A DNA stretch of 64,000 nucleotides from Aquatica leii (GCA_035610365.1 CM069437.1:57870093-57934092); one strand, 5' to 3'; shown: positions 1-11,115, counted from the stretch's first letter. The notes: generated from the letters alone by a model not told the origin. Program-made: numbers and translations.

Positions 1-304
1 AGCCGTACACACAATTTTATGCCATTGACAGCTTCACAATTTCGTCGTAAAATGACAGTCACAAGAAAATATCGGCAGAGGGCGTCAAAACCGGAAACTA
101 ATTTCAATTCAATATACAGGGTATTGCGTTAGAAAAATTTTGCACGTAACAAATCGTAACATACATAGGAGGGGTGCGTGGTAAGTAAAATTAACAATTC
201 GACAACATTAAAGAGAGAAGGTAGCATTCATCAATTATAAAATTCCACAATTTAAATCCAAATTTAAGAAGAGAGATGTTTCTACGATTATTGAGACTTT
301 GTAT

Positions 305-1435
305 TTAAAATGTGTTTCTTAACCAAACTGAACGCACTGAATGGTAATCGGGATAAGTGCCAAATGGTTTTTTGTATAAGATTCTTAAACATTTATTTTG
401 AACTTTTTCGATGTTTTTTACTTGAGTGATTGAATGTGGGTGCCAAACGGTTGATGCATACTCTAGCTTTGTCCTGACTAATGTATAGTATAACATTACT
501 AAAGTGTTTATATTTTGAAACGTGATTGATTGACGTATAAGAAATCCTAGATACTTGGATATAATTTTTGTAATGTGACGTTTGAAATTTAACGATGAAT
601 CACAGATTACTCCTAAGTCTTTGATATAATAATTACGATTAGGGATTACATCATTGATCATATAGCTATGAGATATAAGTGTCTTAGATGTAGTGAATGA
701 CAAGACTGAGCATTCTTCTATATTTTGCGATAGTTTATTTACGGAAGTCCAATTATAAAGACAATCTATGTCATTTTGTAGTTTTAGGCAGTTAATATTG
801 GATCTGATTGTACGAAACATTTTTAAGTCATCAGCAAAAAGCAGTAAGAAATGTAAGACATTAGGCAGATCGTTAATAAATATTAAAAATAACAAAGGAC
901 CTAGGTTGGAACCTTGTGGTACTCCTGAATTTGGCTCGAATTTGCTGGATGTATTTAATTTAACATAGCTTGATCTGGAGTTTAGATATGAACCAAAAAA
1001 ACATAACGTATTGTGTGACAAACCTCAATCAGCCAGTTTTTGTAACAGGATATCGTGGTCAACTTTATCGAATGCTTTTTTAAAATTTGTGTAAATAACG
1101 TCAATTTGCTTTTTTTCTTCTAATGCTTTATAAATTTGTTGAGTGAGTACGTGCAGATTTGTTATTGTGCTTTTCTTATTCACAAAACCATGTTGTCCTA
1201 CATTGATTGACGGATTAACATGAGAGTATAATTTGGTATATATAATTTGTTCAAATAGTTTGGAGAAGGCGGAAAGTGAAGCTATTGGGCGGTAATTTTG
1301 TACTTGTGACTTAGAGCCTGTTTTATGCAGTGGAACAACAAGAGATTCTTTCCACTTGTCTGGAAATTCGGAGGTTTTTAGCGCAAGGTTAAAAATATGT
1401 AATAATGGCTGTTGAAACCACTTATATAAGACCAA
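305..1435 (-). pseudogene. LINE reverse transcriptase, split by one stop
   Basis: Two reading frames in the same phase are separated only by a TGA at 1025-1027. The upstream part has the fingers/palm start (QNYRPIASLSAFSKLFE, then KKAFDKVDHDILLQKL, with the first catalytic Asp). The downstream part has GVPQGSNLGPLLFLIFINDL and the catalytic box FADD. After that comes the thumb-like region (LGVICDSSLNFKRHI, VRTKLEYASTVWHPH, KCLRILYKKPFGTYPDYHS) typical of CR1/Jockey RTs. The RT starts abruptly at about 1437, so the linker and first RT motif appear deleted. The product would copy element RNA at a nicked target. This copy cannot make a full protein. Confidence 0.85.
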
Positions 1436-1647
1436 AAATGACTAACATTTTTACCAATTGCAGTTCAGATTTCTGAGGGGTATTTTTTATAAGTGGATCT
1501 AGTTAGCATTTTTAATTGGCGCCGTATTTCTTTGTATTTGACAATGTAAAAATCTAAAACGTTTTTAAGTTGACAATAATACTGTTTATCCTTGCACAGT
1601 TTTTTTCATTTTAGGCGTTAACCAAATAGGGTACTTGAACAATTTTT

Positions 1648-2220
1648 TTAAAATTTGGGAACAATAGAATCTAAAATAGTATACAAAATATTGTAAAAAA
1701 GATCAGTAGAGGTATTCGCATCTACACTATCTAATACTAGATGCCAGTTAGTATCTCTTATTGAAACAGCTAGATCATAAAAATTACATCGATTGAAATT
1801 GTAATGTACGTTAGTAGGTGCTGGATTTGTAAAATTATTCAATGGTAACATTATTTCAATCGCCAATACAGGATGATGACGATCTTCTATGATAATTGGT
1901 ACGCTTTCATAATAAATATTAAGATCAAAGCACGATTCATCATCGGGTATGATAATCAAGTCTAGAGTTTTGTTATTATCATTTCTAATGTCATTAACTA
2001 ATTTTAGTGAGTAAAAGTTAAGGAATATCAAAAAATCCGAGTGCTTTTGATCTATTTGCATTAAGTTAGTGTTTGGACCTTGTATGTGAGTGAGAAGGAG
2101 AAAGTCATTACGATGGTCATTTGTGTTATCTGCAAAGAATTGATAAAAGCTAAAGTACCATTCCGCAGGCGAGTTTAGTGGCATATACAAATTGGAAATA
2201 GTTATTAGTTTTTTGATCAT
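1648..2220 (-). pseudogene. LINE apurinic-like endonuclease, C-terminal part
   Basis: About 190 residues matching the second half of an APE-type LINE endonuclease. LITISNLYMPL resembles the central beta-strand, KTLDLIII the segment before the last catalytic motif, and EDRHHPVLAIEI the terminal SDHxP-like motif with Ser replaced. The GDFN-type motif is not recognisable. The frame continues past the endonuclease into linker sequence, then is lost between 1441 and 1647, where frame-shifted linker peptides can still be read. It belongs to the same element as the RT immediately downstream. The N-terminal half of the domain is missing. Confidence 0.7.
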
Positions 2221-4390
2221 TTTACATCTAACATAAACTACTTCAAAAGAAACATTCTCAAGTTTTCAGAATTGTAATGTTTCAAATTTATTACTTGCTG
2301 CTACTAAACAACAAAAAATTTAAAATTGATTGCAGATTGATAAAAGTGGCTTTAAACTGTTGTTTAGAAACTAAAACTTTAATAACGATTGTCTTTAATA
2401 TTTAGTCGTAGATTAATAAAAAAATATATATTAATACATTACTTTGTTATTTTTTAGTTACAATAACCGATCAATCATGTCAAATCGTTAAAATTAATAG
2501 GGTATGTTATATTAATAGGATTTTTATCGTAGAAACAATTTATATACGGAGATATATTAATCATGTCAGACTAATAAATATTGTTTTAACTTTATTAATA
2601 CAGTTAATAAATTCATAAAAAAATGAGTATGTTTGTGTATGTTTTTTTAAATTCAAATAAAGCAGTTGCTGCAGCAGCTAAAACAAATGATTGAAATCGT
2701 CGAATGAAAGCAAATGTGCGAGCATAAGTAAAAATGAAAAGCTTCGGTACGGACTGTTGGTTACACATAATTGTCCTTTTCACAATTTCAAAATAAATCG
2801 CACACAAAAGCACCCATCCCTTTGTATCAATAAGAGGTAAAAATTCATACACCTCAAACAATATGGGTCCCATTCAATAATAAAACATCTGCCGGTAGAA
2901 CTTCGCGCAAACAGTGTTATCCGAAAAACTAAGTGTTAAAATTCAAAAAGTAAGGCACAAAAGTTTCGTAGAGTTAATAATATCTATTCGGAGTCCCTTT
3001 AAATACATAAATCACTTTAAGTGGTAAGAAATCCCAGACCAGCAATTTTGATTCAAATTTGAATAAAGTTAGTTGGGAGAAAGTTAGAAGTCAGATAAAA
3101 AGACAAAATTTAAAGCAAACAAAGTCCTGATCGTTTAATCGTTGGATGAAACAAAAGGGCGACGTCATTAGTAAACCGTAGCACCCTCTCATTCACAATA
3201 AACTAAAAGGGTTAAATCAGAAGTAATTAGTAAATGGCTTGAACTTCTCCAGTGATATTGTCTAAGATGGATTGAAAATGTGCAAACTTCAAACAATACC
3301 TTGATTTACAACTTCTGTCTGTTCCAGATAATATTTTACTTTTTACTGTATACGTATCAGAGGGATTCGTTTTTAAATTGAATTAATGCCGCGCACGATT
3401 CCAATTGAATTCAAGTTAATTTTGTGCCTATCTCCAAGAATTGTGGACCAAAGTGGTCTCTTATCTGTTTGAAAAAGTACGAACCATAAGTCCAGCGATG
3501 GAAATCCGGAGGAAGTTGGTCGCAGCACCTATCGTGCGAATCGGACAGGAATTAAAGTGGTTCTTTAATTTATGACGTTACAGATAATAGTTCTATATCC
3601 GCACCTTTTATGTCCTGTATGCGTCACCGATAGAAGTTTTTCGATAAATAAACATTGCATTTCTGTACTTTTACATTTAAAAATCACACAATTAAGTAAT
3701 AATAAAATAGTAAATAGTATTAACCTATTAAAACATAAATAGTATTTGCCGTAACAAAATAAACTATTTAAACATAACCAACAAAAAAGTATTTTTATAA
3801 CTTTATATTTTACATATGCTTTTTAAAATTTTCTTATTTTCTTGTTATTTCTAGGTCGTCAAGTTTAATTTCATAGGTCAGTTTTTTTTAATTTGTTTGA
3901 ACTTTGATAAACTTATACTTTATCGCAAAAAAAATTAATTGTGGTAGAGTATTTTTTTAACCCTGTTGTTATCCTCTGCTCTATATAACCCGAAATGAAA
4001 AAATGTTTGTTATAGTTCTTAATAATTGTTAATGTTCATGACTGTTTATTTCAACGTAATTTAGCCCATACTAAAGAAATGTATAAACAAATATTTTATT
4101 TTCTAGAAAATTAATTTTGTTTACTCATTAGGTCTACATAACCTGAGTCTGTAAAATAAAGTTTCTTATTATTTAAAATTTATGTTTGTACCGTGTACGG
4201 TGTAGGTAGCGCGTGAATGAACAAATTATTATATACATAAGCTGAGCTTTTGTCACGCGTCGCAGTGGGCATCTTCACACCCTGGTATAAACTGATTAAT
4301 TGGACTGTGAAGTCTTGCTTTTATAGACCAGACTCTAATCGATGAAACTGGTTTCTAAATCTCCAAAAAAGAAAAGCTAGAATATCGGTT
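2221..4390. other. no recognisable gene, AT-rich
   Basis: AT-rich intergenic DNA. The one longer reading frame (minus, 2613-2873) has no recognisable motif, and I do not treat it as a gene. No repeat or element end was identified. Confidence 0.5.
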
Positions 4391-4394
4391 AACT

Positions 4395-5032
4395 ATAAAA
4401 AAAAACTCTTAATTATTTTAGTGGATTCCCTAATTGTTTGCTGATGGTAATTAGAAAGATTAGTCAAAATCATAGTATCTTTCAGCAAAACTTGATGACC
4501 CGTTTTTAGCACGTGTTCTGCTACTGCTGATTTAAAAAATTGTTTAAGACGACTACACCTTTGATGTTCCTAAATACGAATTCCCACGTTTTACTCGTTT
4601 TTTCTATGTATGCACGACCACAAGAGCAAGGAATGCTATAAATGCCGTCAGATTAAAAAGAAATAAAGTCTTTCGCCGGATTTAAGAGTTGGCCTAATTT
4701 AGGAAAAGTAGTAAACCGAATAATAGTGTAGTGTTTAGACAACATTTTTCCGATGCGGTTTGTTTGACATAAGGTAGATAAACGATAGACACCAGCTGAG
4801 ACTTGAGATCCGTTGTTACTCTTAGTTTCGTAGACGTAAACCTTGTAATAGATTGTTTATTATTTTTTCTATTGTACTTGATTGCGACTAACACTTTGAA
4901 TAGATAATTCTTATTGAAGATTTTGGGGCTGTGTTAAAAAAACAGTTTTGTACACTAAAGATTTTGCTACTAATAATTTCTGAGAAAAGTGATAGTGAGA
5001 CAATCCATTTAAATATCTATTTGTACCGGTAG
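4395..5032 (-). pseudogene. Penelope-like thumb, linker and GIY-YIG endonuclease
   Basis: Starting at the right edge, FYQKPTGTNRYLNGLSHYHF matches the conserved Penelope-like thumb. YLPYVKQTASEK is the segment usually preceding the endonuclease linker. After frameshifts, IPCSCGRAYIEKT gives the Cys-rich entry and the GIY-YIG core (here RAYIEKT). EHQRC, KSAVAEHVLKTGHQ and IRESTKIIKS are the remaining domain motifs. In intact elements this nuclease nicks the target for priming. Here the pieces lie in at least three frames. Confidence 0.82.
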
Positions 5033-5044
5033 GTTTTTGATAAA
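5033..5044. repeat. target site duplication, left (GTTTTTGATAAA)
   Basis: Twelve bases identical to 5715-5726 that bracket the nested insertion. Removing the insert rejoins the Penelope-like thumb motif on the minus strand, which supports a genuine duplication. Confidence 0.85.
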
Positions 5045-5264
5045 ATTTAAAAGTGTTGTGGCTGTTGCCATCTCGTGGTTAATGAGCCCACGTATAAAAT
5101 ATAAACAAATTGATGCTATAGAGATCTTAGCATGTTGGTAATTGGATTTGCTAACCGCGAAAATTCCAAAATCGTATCGAATATTAACACGATTGCAATC
5201 CACTAACGAATATAGTGTAAAGTAACTATATCAGTACAATTGCAAAAATTACCACCAGAGAGAA

Positions 5265-5308
5265 CCAGTGTATGGCCGTTTCACTATTTTGGGGATCATC
5301 AGCACTGG
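5265..5308 (-). ncRNA. hammerhead ribozyme motif, minus-strand copy
   Basis: On the minus strand: stem I CCAGTG, core CTGATGA, a stem II region, core GAAA, a short stem III (ACGGCCAT), the cleavage-site ATA, then CACTGG closing stem I by perfect pairing. Both invariant core boxes (CUGANGA and GAAA) are intact. Stem II is weakened because the expected GGG arm reads TAG, and stem III has one mismatch. Hammerheads of this minimal type with a tiny stem III are known from Penelope-like pseudo-LTRs, which is where this one sits. Self-cleavage is probably impaired. Confidence 0.82.
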
Positions 5309-5512
5309 AAAATATTCTCTGATATATTAGCAAATCCAATTACCAACATGCTAAGATCTCTATAGCACCAATTTGTTTATATTTTATACGTGGGCTCATT
5401 AACCACGAGATGGCGACAGCCACAACACTTTTATATGTTATTAGAACACAACATGAATACAAGCTATAGAAATATATCAGTATAATTGTGGAAAACCATC
5501 AGAAAGTATTTC

Positions 5513-5556
5513 CCAGTGCTGATAATCCCCAAAAGGGCGAAACGGCCGTACACTGG
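5513..5556 (+). ncRNA. hammerhead ribozyme motif, plus-strand copy
   Basis: Stem I CCAGTG (5513-5518), core CTGATAA (5519-5525), stem II around TCCCCAAAAGGGC, GAAA (5539-5542), stem III ACGGCCGT, cleavage-site GTA (5548-5550), then CACTGG (5551-5556) pairing with stem I. Stem II and stem III are better than in the inverted copy. However, the invariant G of CUGAUGA is A (position 5524), which should strongly reduce activity. Together the two copies imply an ancestor with a fully canonical ribozyme. Confidence 0.82.
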
Positions 5557-5714
5557 TTCTCTCTGGTGGTAATTTTTGCAATTGTACTGATACAGTTACT
5601 TTTCAGTATATTCTTTGGTGGATTGCAATCGTGTTAATATTCGATAGAATTTTGGAATTTTCGCGTTTAGTAAATTCAATTACCAACATGCTAAGATTTC
5701 TATAGCACCAATTT

Positions 5715-5726
5715 GTTTTTGATAAA
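5715..5726. repeat. target site duplication, right (GTTTTTGATAAA)
   Basis: Right-hand copy of the 12-bp duplication. The length lies in the range usual for Penelope-like insertions. Confidence 0.85.
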
Positions 5727-6232
5727 CTAAATGTGATAATGAACCATTTTTATTTCGAATATCTAAAACGTCCAAAAATGGCAAAAAAATTGTTTTCTAA
5801 TTCTATAGTAAAACGAATATTTTGATGACAAATGACAAAGGTGTCATAAACGTATTTGTACCAGCACTTGGGTTTTAGATAAAATGTGGATAAAGTTTTC
5901 TTAAAATCTTGTATAAATATATAAGCAATACCGGTGAAGGCAGAAAACCCATGGTACCTCTTGATGTTTGAGAGTAAAACTTATTCAAAGAACTAAAGTT
6001 TGTAGACGTCAAACATTTTTCAATAATAGTTACTATGTCGCTTGAAATATTGTTATCGCTGAATAAAGATCTGATAATGTTAATTGAATCGGATACCAGC
6101 ACGTCAGTAAACAAAGATTCCACATCAAAACTAATGAGAATGTCTGTCAGTTGCAAACGAAAATTGTGCAACTTCTTTAGAAAATCTCCAGAATTGAGTA
6201 TAGTTTTTCCTGGTAAAAGTTTTAATAAATTT
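5727..6232 (-). pseudogene. Penelope-like reverse transcriptase, palm region
   Basis: The frame reads LLKLLPGKT, then LISFDVESLFTDVLVSDSI, which carries the first catalytic Asp in the FDVESLFT motif diagnostic of Penelope-like RTs. It continues to RGTMGFLPSPVLL (the MGSPLSPVLAN-type box) and KCWYKYVYDTFVI. The last is the catalytic YVDD box with the first Asp changed to Tyr (YVYD). LPFLDVLDIRNKNGSLSH follows after a frameshift. The reaction would be RNA-templated DNA synthesis. The YVYD substitution plus frame breaks make it inactive. The family assignment is secure from motif order. Confidence 0.88.
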
Positions 6233-6234
6233 CT

Positions 6235-7090
6235 AAGATGTTTAGAGATTTCGTAAGTAAACTTTCTACAAAACGTATTGTCGATGCAGAAGCAAAACTC
6301 GAGACTATGATTAATTCATCTTCACGCTCATTGTCCTCTACAAAAACTACTGTTTTGTTGAAAGGTTTTAACTTTGTAAGAGCTTTAAAACAACTTTCTA
6401 TTGTAGAAATTGTATCAGTTGTAGAAACTTCTATCCAAGCATTTTCCCATCTTGCAGAAAAATTTGCTTTGAAACTACAAAATTTTTTGTCAGTCAAGAA
6501 ATCCCCAAAGCAACATTCCAAAATTGAATTTTTTTGCATTAAAATCTCTTAAACAAGATAAATCTATACTCATTCTTAAAGCTGACACTGTTATTATGAA
6601 TCGCTCAAATTATGATAACAAAATTTAATCTTCTCTCAGACGACCTCGTATAAAGTAATTTCCAAAGAACCTTTTTCATCTGTTAAAAGAACACTTTTTA
6701 AACTTATACTAAATATTAAGTCTTCGATTTTACGGATGATCTAAAACTCTAATATTTCTCTTCGACCTATTCTCATCGTTATAAGTTCACCTACTTATAA
6801 AATCTTTAAGTATTTTGCAAGTTTATTAAAACTTTTACCAGGGAAAACTGGGATATTTATATATAATTTTGGGGATTTTGTTCAGAAGTCGCATAATTTT
6901 CATTTGCAACCGACTGCCATTCTGGTTGGATTTGATTTTGAGTCTTTGTTTACTGACGTGCCGGTATCTGATCTAATTAACATTATCAGATGGTTATTCA
7001 GCAAGAAAAATATTTCAAGCGACATAGTTCTTATATTTTTGAAAAATGTTTGACGTTTAGATATTTTACTTATGTTAAAAGTGTTTCGGT
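6235..7090 (+). pseudogene. Penelope-like element, N-terminal region and RT palm start
   Basis: Plus-strand copy of the same family as its neighbour. An open stretch at 6238-6552 gives the N-terminal domain (LLKGFNFVRA, then IVSVVETSI) and continues into LKSLKQDKSILILKADTVI, matching the LxxDKxIVILPADKG motif of Penelope RTs. After several stops, LRPILIVISSPTYKIFKY, LLKLLPGKTG and ILVGFDFESLFTDVPVSDL can be read, and the copy ends near KNISSDIVLIF. The palm start is therefore present in both inverted neighbours (about 260 bp shared). This means either two separate copies, or a 5' inversion with later divergence. It is not functional. Confidence 0.82.
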
Positions 7091-8640
7091 GTAATTTTCG
7101 TACCGTATAAGTTTCGTCCCGTAACGCTCTGTTTTCGCTACATTGAAAGTGGTGGCTGTAAATTAGGTTTTTTTACAGATTGAATTATCCAAGAGAGAAA
7201 AACTATTTTTCCGGTGCTTGTGGTACCGTAATTATCTAACGTACATGTCCGGCGCGGCTTTTATTTCAAAATATTTACAAGCATCTACGTTATAAAGGAG
7301 TTTAGTACCTTTGCTGCTTATGTGAAAGTCTTTCTGGAGTAATAATTGATTTAATTTTCATAATTTTGTTTGATTTTCCCGATTTGTCATTAGCAATGTT
7401 GAATACCCACGCGTATCGCATTAATGCGGAGATACTTGTTAGTTCATATTGGGAACATTTCTATGTTGACGTCACAATCCACGATGTAGTGAAAAAGGTG
7501 TTTCACCTACGTTGATTAAGAACATCAAAACCTTTAATAAATTATTACAATTATAACCGTATTGGATGGCCCACTTACCAAAATATCAATATTAATCTGG
7601 GGTAAACATGGCTCTAGTTTTTTTCTTATAGAATGTATGAACCAAAAGAAATTGATTTGTGATAACGTCATATGTATGTCATTATTTATATTAGAAAATA
7701 TTAGAAGATTTTGGGAAAGGTACCGCTAGCTAACTGCATGTTTTAAAGGAAAAAATATTGATTGTAAGTTTTGTATTAACTATTCCACTTTTTTTTATCT
7801 ACGTTGTCTGTCGTTTGTACGTACGACAGTACGTACATAATAAGTTGTTGTCACAATTAACTACAAAACTTTTTTTGTTTGTATTATAGTATTAAAAGGT
7901 GCGCTCTAGTTCTCTTAGTTATCGATATATTGCATATTTGTATTATATTTACCAATGCAAATTAGTTTTTTCGGAATGTAGAAGTTAAATCTACAAGTTT
8001 AATTTATAGTACGACGTGTTGCTCAACCGAAAGGGACTTGCATCAACAATTATTGTCTGTGATCTATACCTACATACTAGCAATTGATCGCAGTTATGTA
8101 AATCTACCTTGTTTTTTTTCTAATCTCTCTTTCTATAATAAAACAGAAAAAGATTTGTGTTACAACCGGTTTGTCATTTGTTTTTTTTTCAGTCTTAGAT
8201 AAATTTTCTATGTTTCTTTCATATCTAATTTGATAATAATTAATTTCTCCAATATTCAGAAGAGTAAAGAAAACTGTAAGTGACCATCTGCAGCTCACTC
8301 GTCAAACTGAGTAATTTGATTTCAGTTTGTTCACAAGGTCAACGCAGTTTTTTGTTAGTTAATAAGAGATTATTACTTCTACCTTTGCAAGTTCTTTAGT
8401 CGGGTCGTTTATTTTACGATCATTATGTATAAAGTGGAAAAACATAGCACACTCTTAGTATTTGTTGTATTTGGTTTATATGATACCAATATACTTTCTA
8501 AGAACTTCAAAAATACAAATAAACTGCTATATTTTTTTCTTGTTTGCCTGGATAGGTTTCTATATTACCTGTGTGTCTTTAATTTGCTAGAGAATAAATA
8601 TTAGGTGGCAGTGAAATAAACAAGATGACAACATTAAAAA
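7091..8640. other. no recognisable gene
   Basis: AT-rich sequence without supported coding regions. The minus-strand frame at 8104-8298 has no motif. No element termini were recognised. Confidence 0.5.
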
Positions 8641-8659
8641 ACGAACTAACATCAAACCT

Positions 8660-9194
8660 GAGTAAGAGGTACATCTAGCAACGGACGCATCAAGAAATGA
8701 GTTAAGAGTGGTCCTACTTTACAAATTCAATGACAAAACATTAAAGCCAATATCGTATGCGTCAAAAATTTTAACAGAAGTACAATACAGATATGATACG
8801 ATACACAGAGAAGCTTTAGCCATAATATACGCTGTAACAAAATTTTGTCAATATTTTTATGGTAGACATTTTACGTTATTAACCAATCATAAAATGGGTC
8901 ATGGTTTTAAACAGCTACAATTACACGATTTTGTATCAGCTAGGTAAAGATAATGCTTCAGCAGACGTGTTATTAAGATTGCCATTATCAGATGTAGAAT
9001 TAAAAGAGAATAAAAAAATTGATTTACCAAAAAAAGGACATCTATTAAATTTGAGACAGAAACTTTTACTAATTTTGAAGAAAGTTCTTAGTAATAAAAC
9101 AACAACCGACGTCATGTTAAATAAAGTCATAAAATATATTAGAACACACTGGTCTGATAAAAATACACTAACACAATTTTTTCATTTTTTTTGA
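8660..9194 (+). pseudogene. Gypsy RNase H domain, decayed
   Basis: LATDASRNELRVVLLYK starts the domain with its first Asp. KPISYASKILTEVQYRYDTI and HREALAIIYAV supply the catalytic Glu. GRHFTLLTNHK carries Asn where the family has Asp (TDHK). A deletion and frameshift near 8900 remove the TDHKPL-distal segment. The tether region YNYTILYQLGKDNASADVLL then follows in another frame. The domain would degrade the RNA strand during reverse transcription. The Asp-to-Asn change and frame breaks indicate loss of function. Confidence 0.82.
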
Positions 9195-10110
9195 AAAAAA
9201 AGAAGAACTGTCTGTGGAAGAAAAGAAATTATTATGGCTTTATATTCCACAAGCATTAGAAATGTTGCATGGTGGACACCGGGGAATTTGCGCAATGGCA
9301 AGAATGCACATATACTGGCCAAACATAGATAAACAAATAATCAACTCTGCAAAGTTCAAAACAAAACACTACATAAGTACCACATTATTCATGATGCCTC
9401 ACCAAAACCTTGGTCGCGCGTTCATATTGACTTTACGGCTCCATTAAAAAAAAAATGTTTTGGATTACAATTACCGCGAATACAAGTTGATTAGAAGTTA
9501 TACCAATGAACAATATAGTTTAAAAAAAATACTATTAAAGTATTACTTGATATTTATATTTGGAATTCCTAAATTCATCGTATCGGACAATCGTCTAAAG
9601 TTAACGTCAAACGAATTTAGAAAACTTTGTACTTCAAACGGAATGACACATACCAAAGTCACTCCGTATAATTCTAAATCCAATGGCATTCTAGATCGTG
9701 CAGTGAAGATGTTTAAAGAGACAATGAATGCAAATAAAGACGATTACGATTTCAACATAAGACTACACCAATTTTTGTTACTATTCAACGGTCAACAAGA
9801 AGAGCACCTAGCAAACTAATGTATGGAAGACCATTGCAAACAATATGCGATCTACTTAAACCAGACGTAGAAAGGAACCAAAAGCAAAACAAAAATTATG
9901 TTATGTCGAAAAAACAAAAGAATCAACATAAAAAATTGACCAACCAGTATGAGTTAACAATCCGATAGGAAGAGGATCAAGAACGATTACATCTAAGACT
10001 GGAGTTTATTCATATTTGGTAGACATGGGTGGGCAAACCAAACAAAAACATGCAGATCAGTTGAAACCAAGAAATTATAATTCAACAACCCACGTATCGA
10101 CAGCACCCAA
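9195..10110 (+). pseudogene. Gypsy integrase, decayed
   Basis: LHGGHRGICAMARMHIYWPN is the His-containing zinc-binding region, but the paired cysteines are lost (SAKFKTKHY). SPKPWSRVHIDFTAPL, in a different frame, holds the first catalytic Asp. FGIPKFIVSDNRLKLTS holds the second Asp. HTKVTPYNSKSNGILDRAV shows Asp in place of the third acidic residue (usually Glu). RSTSKLMYGRPLQTICDLLKP continues after another shift. The integrase would insert the DNA copy into the genome. This one cannot be translated intact. Confidence 0.82.
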
Positions 10111-10440
10111 TTTGAATACAACTCTGATAAAAACACAAAGTCTACTCAACTGTCTACAACCTTGATTTAAAAAAAACAAAATACAAAACAATCTTGGATC
10201 AGCCAGATACAAGAATCATAAAAGAGACAGATAATACTAAAATAGTCAGACAAGAAATAAAAGAACCAGAGAAGATAGAAGAGGACAAAGTAGCATGACC
10301 CCGTAGAAACCCTGAGCGAAATAAAAAAATACCAGCGCAATACCGTTAGATATCGATACAAAAATATAAACGTGACAACAGCGTAAAAACAAGTGTAATA
10401 TTAGTAAGTCATTTTTCATATTGTAAAAAAGTGCGTAATC

Positions 10441-11115
10441 CATTATGGATGAATAACTACAAAGAAACGATTATAAGCGACTTTCGGCTTAGACCACGTC
10501 GTAGTTAAACACTCAAACTTTTTAAGCTTGGTCCTAGTCTCTCCTTGAGAGCCAAAACAGAACTTTTGCTGTATTGTTGTTCGTAAACCCAAACAAACTG
10601 ACGCAAAACATTGCAGCTTGCATCTTTCGAGTGGTAAAGGAAGGAAAAAGTGTCTTTTCGTTACTACTTGACTGACTTTGTTATTACTCAGAGTAAGTGT
10701 ATTTGTCCTTTCCGGGAGTAAAATGGGAATTTCTGGAATAGATACGTGCTGAAATAAAAGTTGTAATCGGAGAAGTGATTAATTTATTGTTTAGTTGTTG
10801 ACGCGGTCTGGCAAGAAACAAATGAAATGACGCTCAACTGTCATTTAGTTAAGAAAGTTTAAAGCACTGTTCCACAAGTTATGTTATGTGTAATTTTTAA
10901 GAATGAACAACCGTGCAATAAACTAAAAATTTTCCGGACAGTTTTTGTTATGATTGTGGATTATATATTACGAAATCCCAAAAAAACCTTTACGTGAATT
11001 ATTCAAAGATGTAAAAAATATTTTGGTTTCAAAATTAAGACAAAACATTGAATTGTTGTATTTCGTGTTGTGTCAAAGTCAGTAGAAAAAAATTAAAATT
11101 CTTTTAAAGCCATGT
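10441..11115. other. no recognisable gene
   Basis: Possibly the 3' untranslated region or LTR side of the preceding Gypsy remnant, but no second LTR copy is present in the window to confirm it. No coding motif was seen. Confidence 0.4.

Larger units (their letters stand above)
100..2220 (-). mobile_element. CR1/Jockey-like non-LTR retrotransposon remnant
   Basis: Minus-strand LINE remnant containing, in element order, the C-terminal part of an APE-type endonuclease, a shortened linker, and a reverse transcriptase with its C-terminal region. Below position 305 the minus strand still gives weak similarity to the C-terminal tail of CR1-like ORF2 proteins, so the 3' limit is approximate. The 5' end is truncated inside the endonuclease. 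Stops and deletions show it is inactive. The clade is inferred from the RT motif spacing (SGVPQGS, FINDLP, FADDL). CR1, L2 or Jockey relatives are all possible. Confidence 0.8.
5045..5714. mobile_element. nested Penelope pseudo-LTR insertion, inverted arrangement
   Basis: 670 bp inserted into the thumb of the older Penelope-like copy, flanked by GTTTTTGATAAA on both sides. It consists of two segments of one unit in opposite orientation: minus strand 5330 to 5045, and plus strand 5331 to 5714. The tracts 5157-5308 and 5513-5668 are inverted copies of each other, as are 5050-5152 and 5331-5433. A third partial copy of the latter lies at 5672-5714. Both main segments carry a hammerhead ribozyme motif. 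The structure fits a short, 5'-inverted Penelope insertion made only of pseudo-LTR sequence. Confidence 0.75.
4395..6232 (-). mobile_element. Penelope-like element, RT plus GIY-YIG endonuclease, with nested insertion
   Basis: Minus-strand Penelope-like element that is 5'-truncated just before the RT palm. It runs through RT (6232 to about 5727), thumb and linker (5032 down to about 4700) and a GIY-YIG endonuclease (about 4680 to 4395). The thumb is interrupted between LVYQK and PTGTNRYL by a 670-bp insertion (5045-5714) flanked by a 12-bp duplication. Frameshifts and stops are frequent, so the copy is dead. At 6232-6235 it abuts a plus-strand copy of the same family, head to head. Confidence 0.88.
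8640..10440 (+). mobile_element. Gypsy (Ty3-like) LTR retrotransposon pol remnant
   Basis: Contains, in order, RNase H, the integrase zinc-binding region, the integrase core and a C-terminal tail, all on the plus strand in shifting frames. The tail reads TGVYSYLVDMGG and KHADQLKPRNYNST, then RPRRNPERNKKIPAQY near 10300, like the end of K02A2.6-type Gypsy polyproteins. No gag, protease or RT and no paired LTR were found, so it is a decayed fragment. Confidence 0.82.

Noticed and set aside
2613..2873. 86-residue minus-strand reading frame
   Set aside because: No domain, no neighbouring element context, and AT-rich surroundings where frames of this length occur by chance.
10167..10443. Minus-strand frames with Phe/Tyr/Leu-rich peptides
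   Set aside because: Shadow of the plus-strand Gypsy C-terminal tail (RPRRNPERNKKIP).
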